In this document: positions 25,285-34,818 of the stretch, in pieces
Position numbering within the stretch: position 1 is the first letter of the stretch
Layout: every line of letters begins with the position of its first letter
Assembly: GCA_030657355.1 (NCBI GenBank)
Contig: CP131056.1
Coordinates: 2,128,501-2,192,500, forward strand
Length of the DNA stretch: 64,000 bases
From: Radicibacter daui
GTDB lineage: Bacteria > Pseudomonadota > Alphaproteobacteria > Radicibacterales > Radicibacteraceae
Direction: 5' to 3'
The notes under the pieces: model-generated
The model's database searches: none
What the model saw: the letters and a program-made list of their open reading frames with translations, nothing else
Told to the model about the DNA's origin: nothing
Translations under genes and position numbers: made by a program

Positions 25285-27513
25285 TTACCAGTTCGAGTTC
25301 GACTGATCCTTTTCAGCACCGTTGCCAAAACCGCCGAGGTTTTTGAAGCCGACACGAAACAGGATGGATGTGCCTTCATCAAGGCCTTCACGTTCCGTGT
25401 AGGTGCGTTCCGCCTCAATGCCGACGATAAAACACTCATCCTCGTAACGCAGGGCCAGGGATGTCAGCAATGGACCGCTGTCTGTGCCAAGGCTACGCCT
25501 GTGGGAGATAATGCCCTGCCAGTCCTGGTTGAGGGGGATGCTGAGAGTGCCGGAGGCTTCCTCGAGGTCGTCGCTGCCATCGGTGCCAGCCAGATAGGCA
25601 TAGTTGCCGGTGAAAGTTGTGCGGCCCATCCGGTAATGAGCTGTCAGGTCATTCCGGCGCGCTTTCAGCTCTTCCTTGTCGAAGCGCGAACGATAATCGA
25701 CATAGAGATCGTCAGTGGGATGGACCTCAAGCCGAGTCACATAATCTGACCGGTTGTCTTCGAGACCCGAGTCTTCAGGAAGGTCGAGACTGGTCAGGCT
25801 ATAGCTTTCGCCGACAAAAAGCTGTGTATACCCGCCCTGATCCCCGAAGGTCCCGAACTTGACGCCATAAGTCACGCGGCTGCCGCCATCAATGCGATCA
25901 AGACCCGGATACCGATTGTCCGCGAACAGGTTGCTGGTATCGAAATCGATCGCGAGACTGTCTTCGTTGGAGATATTTTTCTCCGAGGGATTGGTTGCGG
26001 CGCGAAACTCCAGATCAGGCTCGATCAGCAGATTGCTCGTTCCCACTCGATTGACTAAAGGCAAGCTCGTCAGCATAGCGCTTTGCGCAAAGGGGCGGAC
26101 TTTGGTCTCGTCAACATCATCGAGGCTAGAGTCCCGAGTTGTAAACGCGTCGAACCGGCCCTGCATGGTCCATTTGGTAACGAGGCCGTACCCGAGTGCA
26201 TCCCGGCGTTCCCAGTTGACGGCATTGTCGAGGCGCGCCGCATCCCGACCGTTGTCGCGTGTCAGGTTCACGACCCCCGACTCAATATTCCAGCGCCCGC
26301 CGAAGGTATCACCGGCATCTCCTGTCAGGGACATGCGGGCCGTCGGCACGACGAGTGGCTCGTCATCTGTGAGGCTGGCGGAACGCAGATCCTGAAACGA
26401 CAAGGCCTCGATATTCGCATAGTCGCGATCATCGAACCTTTCTGCGTAGAGCTTGCTGGTCAGGATATCCGCAGAAGAATAGTCGTAAATGCGCAGAAAA
26501 TTCTTGTCGGTAGTACGGCTGGCGTCGATACCCCAGCGCCATTTGTCGTCGATCTCGAACTGCCCCTCGATATCGTAATATCCGCGCGGCTCATTGGCGC
26601 CAATGACAGGGTCGCTGGCATCTCCTTCGGCACGGTCTGTATAGGTAATGGCGCCCTTGATTGTCAGGGGGCCGGCGTTGAAATAATGCCGCACTTCCGC
26701 GCCGAAGAGCGGATTGCCATGCTGTGACGCGAGGGCCTCAAGCGTGGCGTCTGTCGTCGGGTCTACGCTCCAGTAATAATAGTCCCGGGCATAAAAGCCG
26801 AGTTTGCTGCTGTGTCCGCCGCTCGGGACCAGGAGGCCTGAACGCTGGTCTACGCCCGGGTCCGGCTGGGAGAAATACGGGCTATAGAAAACCGGGATGC
26901 CGGCCATTTCCAGCCGGGCATTCTTGTAGGTGATATCGCGCGTTTCTGCGTTGTGAGTGACCTGGCTCGCCTTGATCTGCCACAGTGGCGGGCGCGTCGG
27001 GTCCTTGGCACAAAGATCACACGGCGAATAGACCGCCTTGTTGAGTGTGGTGATGTTGCCGTTGGTGCGCTCGCCATTGACGGCCGCAAAGCGCGAATTA
27101 TCTGAGAGCAGGATGCGCAGGCGGTCGATGGCGCCGTCGCGCAGGTCACCGCTGAGCTGTACGTGGTCAGCAAAGGCGACTTCGCCGGTCGGTTCGAGAA
27201 TCTGAACATTGCCGGAGGCCGTAACGAGATCGTTCCGCCGGTCGTAACTCAGCGTGTCAGCCCGCACGATGCGGTCCTGGCCAACCAGTTCCACCGATCC
27301 GCGCGCCACCACCGTCTCCAGAGACTGGTCGTAGGTGACATTATCGGCGGAAAGCAGAAAGGGTGTATCGGGGCCGGGCTTCTTCAGCGTGTTGATGGAT
27401 TGCGCCAATGCGCTCGTCGCCATAAGGCTGGAGACCAGCGCGACGGCGAGGGCATGACGGGGCTTGAGGGGCAGGGGGCGCCGGGGCTTGCCGGCCTTCA
27501 GAAGCTCCAGCAT
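25285..27513 (-). CDS. lptD: LPS-assembly protein LptD
   Basis: A 742-residue outer-membrane beta-barrel that inserts lipopolysaccharide with LptE. A signal peptide ends SALAQS. The periplasmic OstA/LptA-like jellyroll spans about 45-180 (LLSADNVTYDQSLETVVARGSVEL), and the barrel follows with GIPVFYSPYFSQPDP and many alternating strands, ending in Trp (SNSNW). Cysteines occur in a CDLC pair near residue 165 and one in YEDECFIVG near the C-terminus, where E. coli has two adjacent cysteines. In most proteobacteria surA and pdxA follow lptD; here an unknown anchored protein and a cyclophilin follow. It begins 4 bp after the helicase stop. Confidence 0.93.
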   Translation of the reverse strand: MLELLKAGKPRRPLPLKPRHALAVALVSSLMATSALAQSINTLKKPGPDTPFLLSADNVTYDQSLETVVARGSVELVGQDRIVRADTLSYDRRNDLVTASGNVQILEPTGEVAFADHVQLSGDLRDGAIDRLRILLSDNSRFAAVNGERTNGNITTLNKAVYSPCDLCAKDPTRPPLWQIKASQVTHNAETRDITYKNARLEMAGIPVFYSPYFSQPDPGVDQRSGLLVPSGGHSSKLGFYARDYYYWSVDPTTDATLEALASQHGNPLFGAEVRHYFNAGPLTIKGAITYTDRAEGDASDPVIGANEPRGYYDIEGQFEIDDKWRWGIDASRTTDKNFLRIYDYSSADILTSKLYAERFDDRDYANIEALSFQDLRSASLTDDEPLVVPTARMSLTGDAGDTFGGRWNIESGVVNLTRDNGRDAARLDNAVNWERRDALGYGLVTKWTMQGRFDAFTTRDSSLDDVDETKVRPFAQSAMLTSLPLVNRVGTSNLLIEPDLEFRAATNPSEKNISNEDSLAIDFDTSNLFADNRYPGLDRIDGGSRVTYGVKFGTFGDQGGYTQLFVGESYSLTSLDLPEDSGLEDNRSDYVTRLEVHPTDDLYVDYRSRFDKEELKARRNDLTAHYRMGRTTFTGNYAYLAGTDGSDDLEEASGTLSIPLNQDWQGIISHRRSLGTDSGPLLTSLALRYEDECFIVGIEAERTYTEREGLDEGTSILFRVGFKNLGGFGNGAEKDQSNSNW

Positions 27514-27516
27514 CGC

Positions 27517-28998
27517 TCAGCCGTTCTGCTCGGTCTCATCCTTCGTCTCGTCGCGGCGACCAGCGAAGGGAGAACGTAGCAGAAAGGCTGGTACTGCCGG
27601 ATCGTCAGCAAAAACCCGGGCGTCGGAGCGATGTTCGCCGGCCTCTTCACGGCCCCGATTGCGATCGCGGGAAGGACGATCCTCACGCCGGTCTCGTCCC
27701 CGCTCTTCGCGAGGTTCTGCCGCTTTGGGCGCCCTGGCGCGCGGCTCTTCCGGACGAGGTTCGGCGCGTTCCGAACGTTCGCTGGCCGGACGCTCGCCGC
27801 GCCGGCTGGGACGACGGCGGCTTCTTTCTTCACTGGCGGGCTGTTCTTCAGGGCTGGCAGCCGGGCTGCTTGCCATGCTGCCGTCGACAGGCTGGATACG
27901 CTCGATCTCGCGACCAATCAGCTTTTCGATGGCGGCGAGATACTTGCCGTCATCCGGCTGGGCAAGGGTAATGGCGCGCCCGGTGTTGCCGGCGCGGCCG
28001 GTGCGGCCGATGCGGTGGACGTAATCATCAGCGTGGGTCGGCACGTCGAAATTGAAGACGTGGCTCACACCACTGATATCGATGCCACGTGCGGCGACGT
28101 CACTGCAGACAAGAAGCTTGACGTTCTCACGCCGGAACTTCTCCAGCACTTCAGTGCGCTTTTCCTGCGGCAGGTCGCCGTGAAGCTCTTCCGCATCAAA
28201 TCCGTGCCGCTTGAGCGAGTGGGCAACAACGGCCACATCGCGCTTGCGGTTGCAGAAGATGAAGGCGTTCTTGACGTCTTCTGCCCGCAGGAAGCCGCGC
28301 AGGGCTTCGCGCTTGGCGGCCTTGTCTACCTGGCAGACGCTCTGGTGTACGCTGGCCGCCGGGGAGGCCGGGGGCGCCACTTCCACCTGCTTGGGATTGC
28401 TCTGGAAGCGCTCGGCGAGGCGACGGATTTCCTTCGGCATGGTGGCCGAGAACAGCACCGTCTGGCGGCTGAAGGGCAGCTTGCTGGCGATAGTCTCGAT
28501 ATCGGGAATGAAGCCCATGTCGAGCATGCGGTCAGCTTCGTCGATGACGAAAATCTTGACGTCCGTCAGCAGGATCTTGCCGCGCTCGAACAGGTCGAGC
28601 AGGCGGCCCGGCGTGGCGATCAGAACGTCGGCGCCTTTTTCGAGTGCCTTCTGCTGGTCCACGAAGCTCTCGCCGCCGATCAGCAATGCCTTGGTCAGGC
28701 GGGTATATTTGCCGTACTTGTCGAAATTCTCGGCCACCTGGGCTGCCAGTTCGCGCGTCGGCTCCAGAATGAGCGAGCGCGGCATGCGGGCCTTGGCCCG
28801 ACCACTGGAGAGAATATCGATCATGGGCAGGGTAAAGGAAGCGGTTTTGCCCGTGCCGGTCTGGGCAATGCCGATCAGATCGCGTCCCTGAAGGAACCAG
28901 GGAATGGCCTTTTCCTGGATGGGGGTCGCCAGCTGGTAACCAGCTTCGTCGACCGCTTTCAGGATTTCTTCGCTAAGGCCCAGTTCGGCAAATTGCAT
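27517..28998 (-). CDS. DEAD-box RNA helicase (RhlE-like)
   Basis: A 493-residue ATP-dependent RNA helicase. Motifs in order: Q motif YQLATPIQEKAI, Walker A AQTGTGKT, PTRELAAQ, TPGRLLD, DEAD in VIDEADRMLDMGF, SAT in LFSATMP, FCNRKRDV, CSDVAARGIDISGV and HRIGRTGRAG. After residue ~380 comes a long Arg/Glu/Ser-rich tail likely to bind RNA and be disordered. Roles in ribosome assembly or RNA decay are usual for this group. It precedes lptD by only 3 bp, which is unusual for the family; cotranscription is likely. Confidence 0.94.
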   Translation of the reverse strand: MQFAELGLSEEILKAVDEAGYQLATPIQEKAIPWFLQGRDLIGIAQTGTGKTASFTLPMIDILSSGRAKARMPRSLILEPTRELAAQVAENFDKYGKYTRLTKALLIGGESFVDQQKALEKGADVLIATPGRLLDLFERGKILLTDVKIFVIDEADRMLDMGFIPDIETIASKLPFSRQTVLFSATMPKEIRRLAERFQSNPKQVEVAPPASPAASVHQSVCQVDKAAKREALRGFLRAEDVKNAFIFCNRKRDVAVVAHSLKRHGFDAEELHGDLPQEKRTEVLEKFRRENVKLLVCSDVAARGIDISGVSHVFNFDVPTHADDYVHRIGRTGRAGNTGRAITLAQPDDGKYLAAIEKLIGREIERIQPVDGSMASSPAASPEEQPASEERSRRRPSRRGERPASERSERAEPRPEEPRARAPKAAEPREERGRDRREDRPSRDRNRGREEAGEHRSDARVFADDPAVPAFLLRSPFAGRRDETKDETEQNG

Positions 28999-29162
28999 GA
29001 TCAGTCCGGTTCATTCCCTGTGCTGCGGGGCGAAGCCGGATGCCACGGCCGCAACAGCGCGCATAAGAGGTCATATGACGCTCAAGTGCAAGCAATCCCG
29101 CCGGGATGCTGGCGAAAGCGTCTCAATTTCACGCCCTTACGAGGCCGGGCGTTGCCGATGGG

Positions 29163-31148
29163 TTACACGTCCAGATCGGCAGCGAAACGCGCATTTTCCT
29201 GAATGAACTGGAAACGCAGCTCCGGCTTGCGCCCCATCAGGCTTTCGATGAGCTGGGCAGTGGCGCGGGCATCATCCACCTCGTCCGGCATGCGGGCGTC
29301 GGGCAGGGTAACGCGTAGCAAGGTGCGCGCGCCGGGTGCCATGGTGGTCTGTTTGAGCTGGGCCGGTGGCATTTCGCCGAGGCCCTTGAAGCGGCTGATC
29401 TCGACCTTGCGGTTCTTGAACTCGGTCGCCATCAGTTCGTCCTTGTGCGCATCGTCGCGCGCATAGAGCGATTTGGTGCCGGCCGTGATGCGGTAGAGCG
29501 GCGGCATGGCGAGGAAGAGGCGACCGTTGGAGATGAGCGCGCCCATCTCGCGATAGAAGAAGGTCATCAGCAGCGAGGCGATATGCGCGCCGTCGACATC
29601 GGCGTCCGTCATGATGATGACGCGCTCATACCGCAGTTTGTCGAGCTGGAAGTCGCCGCGTGTGCCACAGCCGAGCGCCTGGACGAGGTCGCTCAACTCC
29701 TGATTGGCGCGTAGCTTGTCCATGCTGGCGCTGGCCACGTTCAGGATCTTGCCACGCAATGGCAGGATGGCCTGGGTTTCGCGGTTGCGGGCCTGCTTGG
29801 CCGAGCCGCCGGCGCTGTCGCCTTCGACGAGGAAGATTTCGGTATCGTCAGCAGAATTGCGGCTGCAATCGGCCAGCTTGCCCGGAAGGCGCAGCTTGCG
29901 GGTGGCCGTCTTGCGGGTCATTTCCTTCTGCTGCTTGCGTCGTGCCCGCTCCTCGGCCTTCTCGATGATGCGGTCGAGCAGCAGCTTTGCCGTTGCCGGA
30001 TCGGCACTCAGCCAATGATCGGCCTGATCCTTGAGCGCGTTGTCGACGAGGCGTGTCGCTTCCGGCGTCGCCAGCTTTTCCTTGGTCTGGCCCTGGAACT
30101 GCGGCTCACGGATAAAGACCGACAGCAGCACGCAGGCATCGCCAACCAGGTCGTCAGAAGTGATCTGCGCGGCCTTGCGGTTGCCAACCAGTTCGCCGAA
30201 GGCCTTGAAGGCGCGGGTAAGCGCGCTGCGCATGCCACTTTCATGGCTGCCGCCCTGCGGCGTCGGCACCGTGTTGCAGTAGGTGTGGTCGAAGCCCTGC
30301 TCGTCATCGGGCCAGGCGATAGCCCATTCCATACGGCCCTTGTCTTCCGGGAAATCCACCGTGCCGCTGAAGGGCGGGATGGTCAGGACGCGGTCCTTGA
30401 GGTTTTCGCTGAGGAAGTCGGCAAGCCCACCGGGGAAATGAAAACGCGCTTCTGCCGGAATCGGATCATCCGCTTCCAGCAGCGCAGGGGCGCAATTCCA
30501 GCGAATTTCCACGCCGCGATAGAGATAGGCCTTGGAGCGCGCCATGCGGAACAGGCGGCCGGGCTTCAATACGGCGGTGTGGCCAAAAATCTCGCCGTCC
30601 GGGTGGAAGGTAACGGTGGTGCCGCGGCGATTGCGGACCTGGCCAGCATCCTCGATGGGGCCGAGCGGAAGGCCGCGTGAATAATTCTGGCGCCAGAGTT
30701 GCCCGTCACGGGCAACCTCGATGAGCAGTTTGTCGCTGAGCGCGTTGACGACAGAAAGACCGACGCCGTGCAGACCGCCCGAAGTCGCATAGGCCTTGCC
30801 GGAGAATTTGCCGCCGGAATGCAGCGTCGTCAGAATGACTTCGAGCGCCGACTTGTCGGGAAAACGCGGATGCGCATCAACCGGGATGCCGCGGCCGTTG
30901 TCGCGAATGGTGACACTGCCGTCTTCGTGCAGTTCCATCTCGATACGGCTGGCATGGCCGGCGACGGCTTCGTCCATCGAGTTATCGAGGATTTCGGCGA
31001 CGAGATGGTGCAGGGCGCGTTCATCGGTGCCGCCGATATACATGCCCGGACGGCGCCGGACAGGCTCCAGCCCTTCTAGGACCTCAATGGCACTGGCTGA
31101 ATAGTCGCTGGACACGGCAGGGGCGCTCTGGTCGAAGAGATTGCTCAT
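29163..31148 (-). CDS. parE: DNA topoisomerase IV subunit B
   Basis: A 661-residue type IIA topoisomerase ATPase subunit that with ParC decatenates chromosomes. GHKL ATPase features include EILDNSMDEAVAGHA, IRDNGRGIPVD and the ATP-lid GGLHGVGLSVVNALS. The TOPRIM domain shows VEGDSAGGSAKQARNRETQAILPLRGK and MTDADVDGAHI. The length (661) and the lack of a GyrB-type insert indicate ParE rather than GyrB. parC is not in the window. The start is the ATG at 31148, divergent from an RsmC-like gene across a 110-bp region with a strong palindrome. Confidence 0.95.
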   Translation of the reverse strand: MSNLFDQSAPAVSSDYSASAIEVLEGLEPVRRRPGMYIGGTDERALHHLVAEILDNSMDEAVAGHASRIEMELHEDGSVTIRDNGRGIPVDAHPRFPDKSALEVILTTLHSGGKFSGKAYATSGGLHGVGLSVVNALSDKLLIEVARDGQLWRQNYSRGLPLGPIEDAGQVRNRRGTTVTFHPDGEIFGHTAVLKPGRLFRMARSKAYLYRGVEIRWNCAPALLEADDPIPAEARFHFPGGLADFLSENLKDRVLTIPPFSGTVDFPEDKGRMEWAIAWPDDEQGFDHTYCNTVPTPQGGSHESGMRSALTRAFKAFGELVGNRKAAQITSDDLVGDACVLLSVFIREPQFQGQTKEKLATPEATRLVDNALKDQADHWLSADPATAKLLLDRIIEKAEERARRKQQKEMTRKTATRKLRLPGKLADCSRNSADDTEIFLVEGDSAGGSAKQARNRETQAILPLRGKILNVASASMDKLRANQELSDLVQALGCGTRGDFQLDKLRYERVIIMTDADVDGAHIASLLMTFFYREMGALISNGRLFLAMPPLYRITAGTKSLYARDDAHKDELMATEFKNRKVEISRFKGLGEMPPAQLKQTTMAPGARTLLRVTLPDARMPDEVDDARATAQLIESLMGRKPELRFQFIQENARFAADLDV

Positions 31149-31201
31149 GCGGCGCAGTATAAAAACGCAATCGCATGTTCGACAAGCTGCGAGCGCACTT
31201 C

Positions 31202-31225
31202 ATCACACGATATATAGCGTGTGGT
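31202..31225. promoter_or_regulatory. 24-bp palindrome in the parE/methyltransferase divergent region
   Basis: ATCACACG-ATATATAG-CGTGTGGT is a near-perfect dyad (20 of 24 positions symmetric, with CACACG/CGTGTG arms and a TATATA centre). It lies 54 bp before the parE start and 33 bp before the divergent methyltransferase start, in the core-promoter zone for the latter. It could be a repressor operator or a pair of overlapping -10 elements. Confidence 0.5.
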
Positions 31226-31258
31226 GCTTATATCGGCGGAATGGATAGTAGGTAAACG

Positions 31259-32281
31259 ATGGCCAAGGCGGATGGCGGACTGGCTCTGGTCCGGCTGGTA
31301 GAGCGGCAGGACAGCTTGTGGGACGGGGGAGCGCCGCTCTGGCTCAACCCATTGCCGGATGCTGCCGGGCTGGTGCCGGCGTTTGCCGGATTCGCGCAGC
31401 GTCTCGATCACGCGCGGCAGCAGGGCATACCGTTCGGGGAATGGTTTGTGCCAGAGAAGCCGGTGCCTGCCGCTATCGTCACCATGTCGAAGGGCAAGGA
31501 GAGGGCGCAGTTCCTGCTCTCCATGGCCGCCGCAGCTGTGGCTCCGGGCGGGCTTCTGGCGCTGGTCGGGGAAACCCGGCTTGGCATTCGCTCCGCGACC
31601 CAGCTTTTTGCCGAACTTGGCCTTGAGGCGGGCAAGCTCGCCCATGGTGGGCATGGCGCGCTCTGGGCGGCCACCGTCAATAAACCGGTTTTGGCTCCTG
31701 TCTTTCCAGAAGGGTGGGAGAGCGTTTTTGACGGGCCGGCGGGCCTCAGGCTTTGTGCTTTGCCGGGTGTTTTTGCCAGTGGAAGACTGGATGACGCCAC
31801 GGCGATTCTGCTCGGGACGCTGGAAAGCGCGGGCCCGCTTGACGGGCGAAAGGTGCTGGATTTCGGCTGTGGATGCGGGGTGATCACCGCTTTTGCCGTA
31901 CAAGGTGGTGCGAGCGTCACGGCGGTGGATGTCGATGCGCTGGCTCTGGCCGCGACGAAGCGAACCCTGGCGCTCAACGGCCTGGAGGCCACGGTGCTGG
32001 CGTCGGACGGGCTCTCCGACGTAACAGGCAGCTTTGACCTGATCCTCTCCAACCCGCCTTTTCACGATGGCGCCTCCGTCGATCTCGGTGTGGCCGAGCG
32101 GTTTTTTGCCGATGCCAAGCAGCGGCTGAAGAGAGGGGGCCGGTTGCGCATCGTGGCCAACCGATTCCTGCCCTATCGCGAGCCGATAGAGCGTGCCTTT
32201 GGCGCGGTTGTTACCGTCTATGAAGACACCCGATTCCAGGTGCTGGAAGCGGTGAATGCGGTGCCCGCACGGCGCCCATAA
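31259..32281 (+). CDS. rsmC: RsmC-like 16S rRNA (guanine-N2) methyltransferase
   Basis: A 340-residue SAM-dependent methyltransferase resembling RsmC (16S G1207). The N-terminal half (1-170) is the degenerate, non-catalytic Rossmann-like domain typical of RsmC/RlmG. The C-terminal half has motif I VLDFGCGCGVI (residues ~200-210), the acidic AVDVDALALA and the catalytic SNPPFHDG. RlmG is an alternative. It starts with ATG 31259 and shares a divergent region with parE. It ends in a terminator shared with glnA. Confidence 0.85.
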   Translation: MAKADGGLALVRLVERQDSLWDGGAPLWLNPLPDAAGLVPAFAGFAQRLDHARQQGIPFGEWFVPEKPVPAAIVTMSKGKERAQFLLSMAAAAVAPGGLLALVGETRLGIRSATQLFAELGLEAGKLAHGGHGALWAATVNKPVLAPVFPEGWESVFDGPAGLRLCALPGVFASGRLDDATAILLGTLESAGPLDGRKVLDFGCGCGVITAFAVQGGASVTAVDVDALALAATKRTLALNGLEATVLASDGLSDVTGSFDLILSNPPFHDGASVDLGVAERFFADAKQRLKRGGRLRIVANRFLPYREPIERAFGAVVTVYEDTRFQVLEAVNAVPARRP

Positions 32282-32308
32282 GGAGCGGTTCTTCCGGTCA
32301 ACAGGCGT

Positions 32309-32346
32309 AAAAAAAGAAAGGCCGCGGTTTCCCGCGGCCTTTCCGT
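32309..32346. terminator. Bidirectional terminator between rsmC and glnA
   Basis: An 11-bp perfect stem (32317-32327 with 32332-32342) is flanked by an A-run on the left and T residues on the right, able to stop both converging transcripts. Confidence 0.9.
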
Positions 32347-32365
32347 ATCCATCTCCCGGAAGGGA

Positions 32366-33775
32366 TCAGGAGGAGTAGTACATCGAGTATTCGATCGGGT
32401 GCGGCATGTGCTCGTAGGCGTAGACCTCTTCCCACTTCAGCTCGAGGTAGGCCTGGATCATGTCCTCGGTGAACACATCACCCTTGGTCAGGAACTCGTG
32501 GTCTGCTTCGAGGCAGTTCAGGGCCTCACGCAGCGAGCCGCAAACGGTCGGGATTTCCTTCAGCTCTTCCGGCGGCAGCGCGTACAGATCCTTGTCCATG
32601 GCATCGCCCGGGTGGATCTTGTTCTTGATGCCGTCGAGGCCGGCCATCAGCATGGCGGCGAAGGCGAGGTACGGGTTCGCCAGCGGGTCCGGGAAACGGA
32701 CTTCGAGGCGCTTGGCCTTCGGGCTGGAGACATGCGGGATACGCACGGAAGCCGAACGGTTGCGGGCGGAGTAGGCACGCAGCACCGGTGCTTCGAAACC
32801 CGGGATCAGACGCTTGTAGCTGTTGGTCGTCGGGTTGGTGAAGGCGTTCAGCGTCTTGGCGTGCTTCAGGATGCCGCCGATGTAGAACAAGCACATCTCG
32901 CTGAGGTCGGCATAGAGATTGCCGGCGAACTGCGGCTTGCCGTCCTTCCAGATCGACTGGTGCACGTGCATGCCCGAGCCGTTATCGCCATAGATCGGCT
33001 TCGGCATGAAGGTCGCGGTCTTACCATAGGCATGGGCGACCATGTGCACGACGTACTTATAGATCTGCATGCTGTCGGCCATCTTGATCAGCGTGCCGAA
33101 CTTCACGCCGAGCTCATGCTGGCTGGCAGCCACTTCGTGATGGTGCTTTTCCACCGCGACGCCCATTTCGGCCATCACGGAAACCATCTCGGCGCGGAAA
33201 TCCTGTCCGCTGTCGACCGGAGCAACCGGGAAGTAACCGCCCTTGGTGCGCGGACGGTGGCCGAGGTTGCCCTCGGGATATTCACGGTCGGTGTTGTACG
33301 GCCCTTCCTCGCTGTCGACCTTGTAGGACACCTGCTCGGTCGAAACCTTGAAGCGGACGTCGTCGAAAACGAAGAATTCGGCTTCCGGACCGAAGAAGGC
33401 GGTGTCGCCGATGCCGAGGCTGTCCATGTACTTGATCGCGTTCTTGGCGATCGAGCGCGGGTCGCGCTGGTAGGGCAGGCCGGTGGAGGGCTCGAGCACG
33501 TCACAGAAGATCACGAGCGTCGGCTGGGCGCAGAACGGGTCGATGGTCGCCGAGTCCGGATCCGGCATGAGGATCATGTCGGATTCGTTGATGGCCTTCC
33601 AGCCAGCGATCGACGAGCCGTCGAACATGATGCCATCTTCGAACATCTCTTCGTCGATGGTGCTGATGTGCTGGGCCGTGTGCTGCCACTTGCCGCGCAT
33701 GTCCGTGAAACGGAGGTCGACGTACTTGACGTCGTGTTCCTTGATCAGGTCGAAGACCTTCTTTGTATCGGCCAT
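32366..33775 (-). CDS. glnA: Glutamine synthetase type I
   Basis: A 469-residue GSI-beta enzyme (E. coli 468) that makes glutamine from glutamate and ammonia. Hallmarks: [13 protein letters not shown] at the N-terminus, [18 protein letters not shown] (Asp50-type loop), the ATP-binding [33 protein letters not shown], and the adenylylation site Tyr398 in [10 protein letters not shown]. Because this Tyr is conserved, activity is expected to be regulated by GlnE. It lies 107 bp downstream of glnB and is likely cotranscribed, as in many alphaproteobacteria. Confidence 0.98.
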   Translation of the reverse strand: MADTKKVFDLIKEHDVKYVDLRFTDMRGKWQHTAQHISTIDEEMFEDGIMFDGSSIAGWKAINESDMILMPDPDSATIDPFCAQPTLVIFCDVLEPSTGLPYQRDPRSIAKNAIKYMDSLGIGDTAFFGPEAEFFVFDDVRFKVSTEQVSYKVDSEEGPYNTDREYPEGNLGHRPRTKGGYFPVAPVDSGQDFRAEMVSVMAEMGVAVEKHHHEVAASQHELGVKFGTLIKMADSMQIYKYVVHMVAHAYGKTATFMPKPIYGDNGSGMHVHQSIWKDGKPQFAGNLYADLSEMCLFYIGGILKHAKTLNAFTNPTTNSYKRLIPGFEAPVLRAYSARNRSASVRIPHVSSPKAKRLEVRFPDPLANPYLAFAAMLMAGLDGIKNKIHPGDAMDKDLYALPPEELKEIPTVCGSLREALNCLEADHEFLTKGDVFTEDMIQAYLELKWEEVYAYEHMPHPIEYSMYYSS

Positions 33776-33882
33776 GGTGGTTCTTTTCCTGTTCGACTTT
33801 GGAAATTGACTGGATTTTGAGGCCGGGACGCGGGCGAGGGCCGGTCAAGGCACCCTACCGCTGACAACCGCCGCCTCTTGGG

Positions 33883-34230
<348 letters not shown>

Positions 34231-34281
34231 TCATCCCATCGGTCTGTGGCACCCGTTTTCCGGGCGTCGGGCAATTTGATT

Positions 34282-34297
34282 AGCACAGCCTGTGCCA
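34282..34297 (-). promoter_or_regulatory. Sigma-54 (RpoN) promoter of glnB-glnA
   Basis: On the minus strand the sequence is TGGCACAGGCTGTGCT. The invariant GG and GC dinucleotides are 10 bp apart, as in the consensus TGGCACG-N4-TTGCW, and 14 of the 16 positions fit (N4 matching by default); the exceptions are A at position 7 and G at position 12. Initiation about 12 bp downstream of the GC would give a leader of roughly 50 bases. The same 16 bp also contain the palindrome GCACAG-C-CTGTGC. Confidence 0.7.
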
Positions 34298-34382
34298 ACC
34301 CGGAGCCTAGCGTCAAACCATGGTAACAATCTGCCTTTTACGTCAATTGTGAATAAAAAATATTCAAACGAGTAAAAAACAG

Positions 34383-34398
34383 GCACTAAATCCTGTGC
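34383..34398. promoter_or_regulatory. NtrC-like dyad upstream of the glnB promoter
   Basis: GCAC-TAAATCCT-GTGC is a dyad about 100 bp upstream of the sigma-54 promoter, where an NtrC enhancer would be expected. NtrC sites usually have 7 bp between GCAC and GTGC and here there are 8, so it is a weak match. It lies in the AT-rich 327-bp gap (34222-34548) between glnB and tRNA-His, which holds no gene. Confidence 0.35.
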
Positions 34399-34548
34399 AG
34401 TATGCGACCCCACCGCCATTTGGCGCTGTTTGCCGCTCTCAGCGGACGGGGAGTGGCGCCCGTAACGGGATGGTCGATGCCTTCAAAATTTTTTGGGTGA
34501 TTTCGCTTGACGGCGTGGGGGCAATCGGCCAGAAAGCCGCCCGTCGGT

Positions 34549-34625
34549 GGCGGCCGTAGCTCAGTTGGTAGAGCGCTCGGTTGTGGTCCGAGTGGTCGTG
34601 GGTTCGAATCCCATCGGTCGCCCCA
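34549..34625 (+). tRNA. trnH: tRNA-His (GTG)
   Basis: A cloverleaf with acceptor GCGGCCG/CGGTCGC, D-arm TAGCTCAGTTGGTAGAGC, anticodon loop TTGTGGT and T-arm GTGGGTTCGAATCCCAT. The extra 5' G (G-1 at 34549) opposite discriminator C73 is diagnostic for tRNA-His. CCA is encoded (34623-34625). Confidence 0.97.
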
Positions 34626-34630
34626 CCTTC

Positions 34631-34705
34631 AAACCGCGTCATGCGGTTTTATCAAGATGACCACAGGCAAACGTGCCGGCTCCCGATGGGGCGGCGCGTT
34701 TTTTA
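34631..34705 (+). terminator. Two tandem hairpin terminators after tRNA-His
   Basis: The first is AAACCGC/GCGGTTT (34631-34637 with 34643-34649) just after the CCA. The second is a longer stem (34671-34678 with 34692-34699, one G-T pair) followed by a run of T. The first probably ends the tRNA transcript; the second may be a back-up. Confidence 0.7.
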
Positions 34706-34818
34706 TTGCCTGCGGCCGGCAGAAGCAAGGCGCGCCGGTCGGTTGATCCCTCCGCGTGCCCGGATTAAACCGGAGGCGGCGCTCTTGATGAGAGCGCTCT
34801 GGTCCGGGAGCCCCTTCC

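Noticed and set aside
34439-34642. Short leftward ORF over tRNA-His
   Set aside because: It is the reverse translation of the tRNA (GIRTHDHSDHNRALYQLSYG), a known recurrent artefact.
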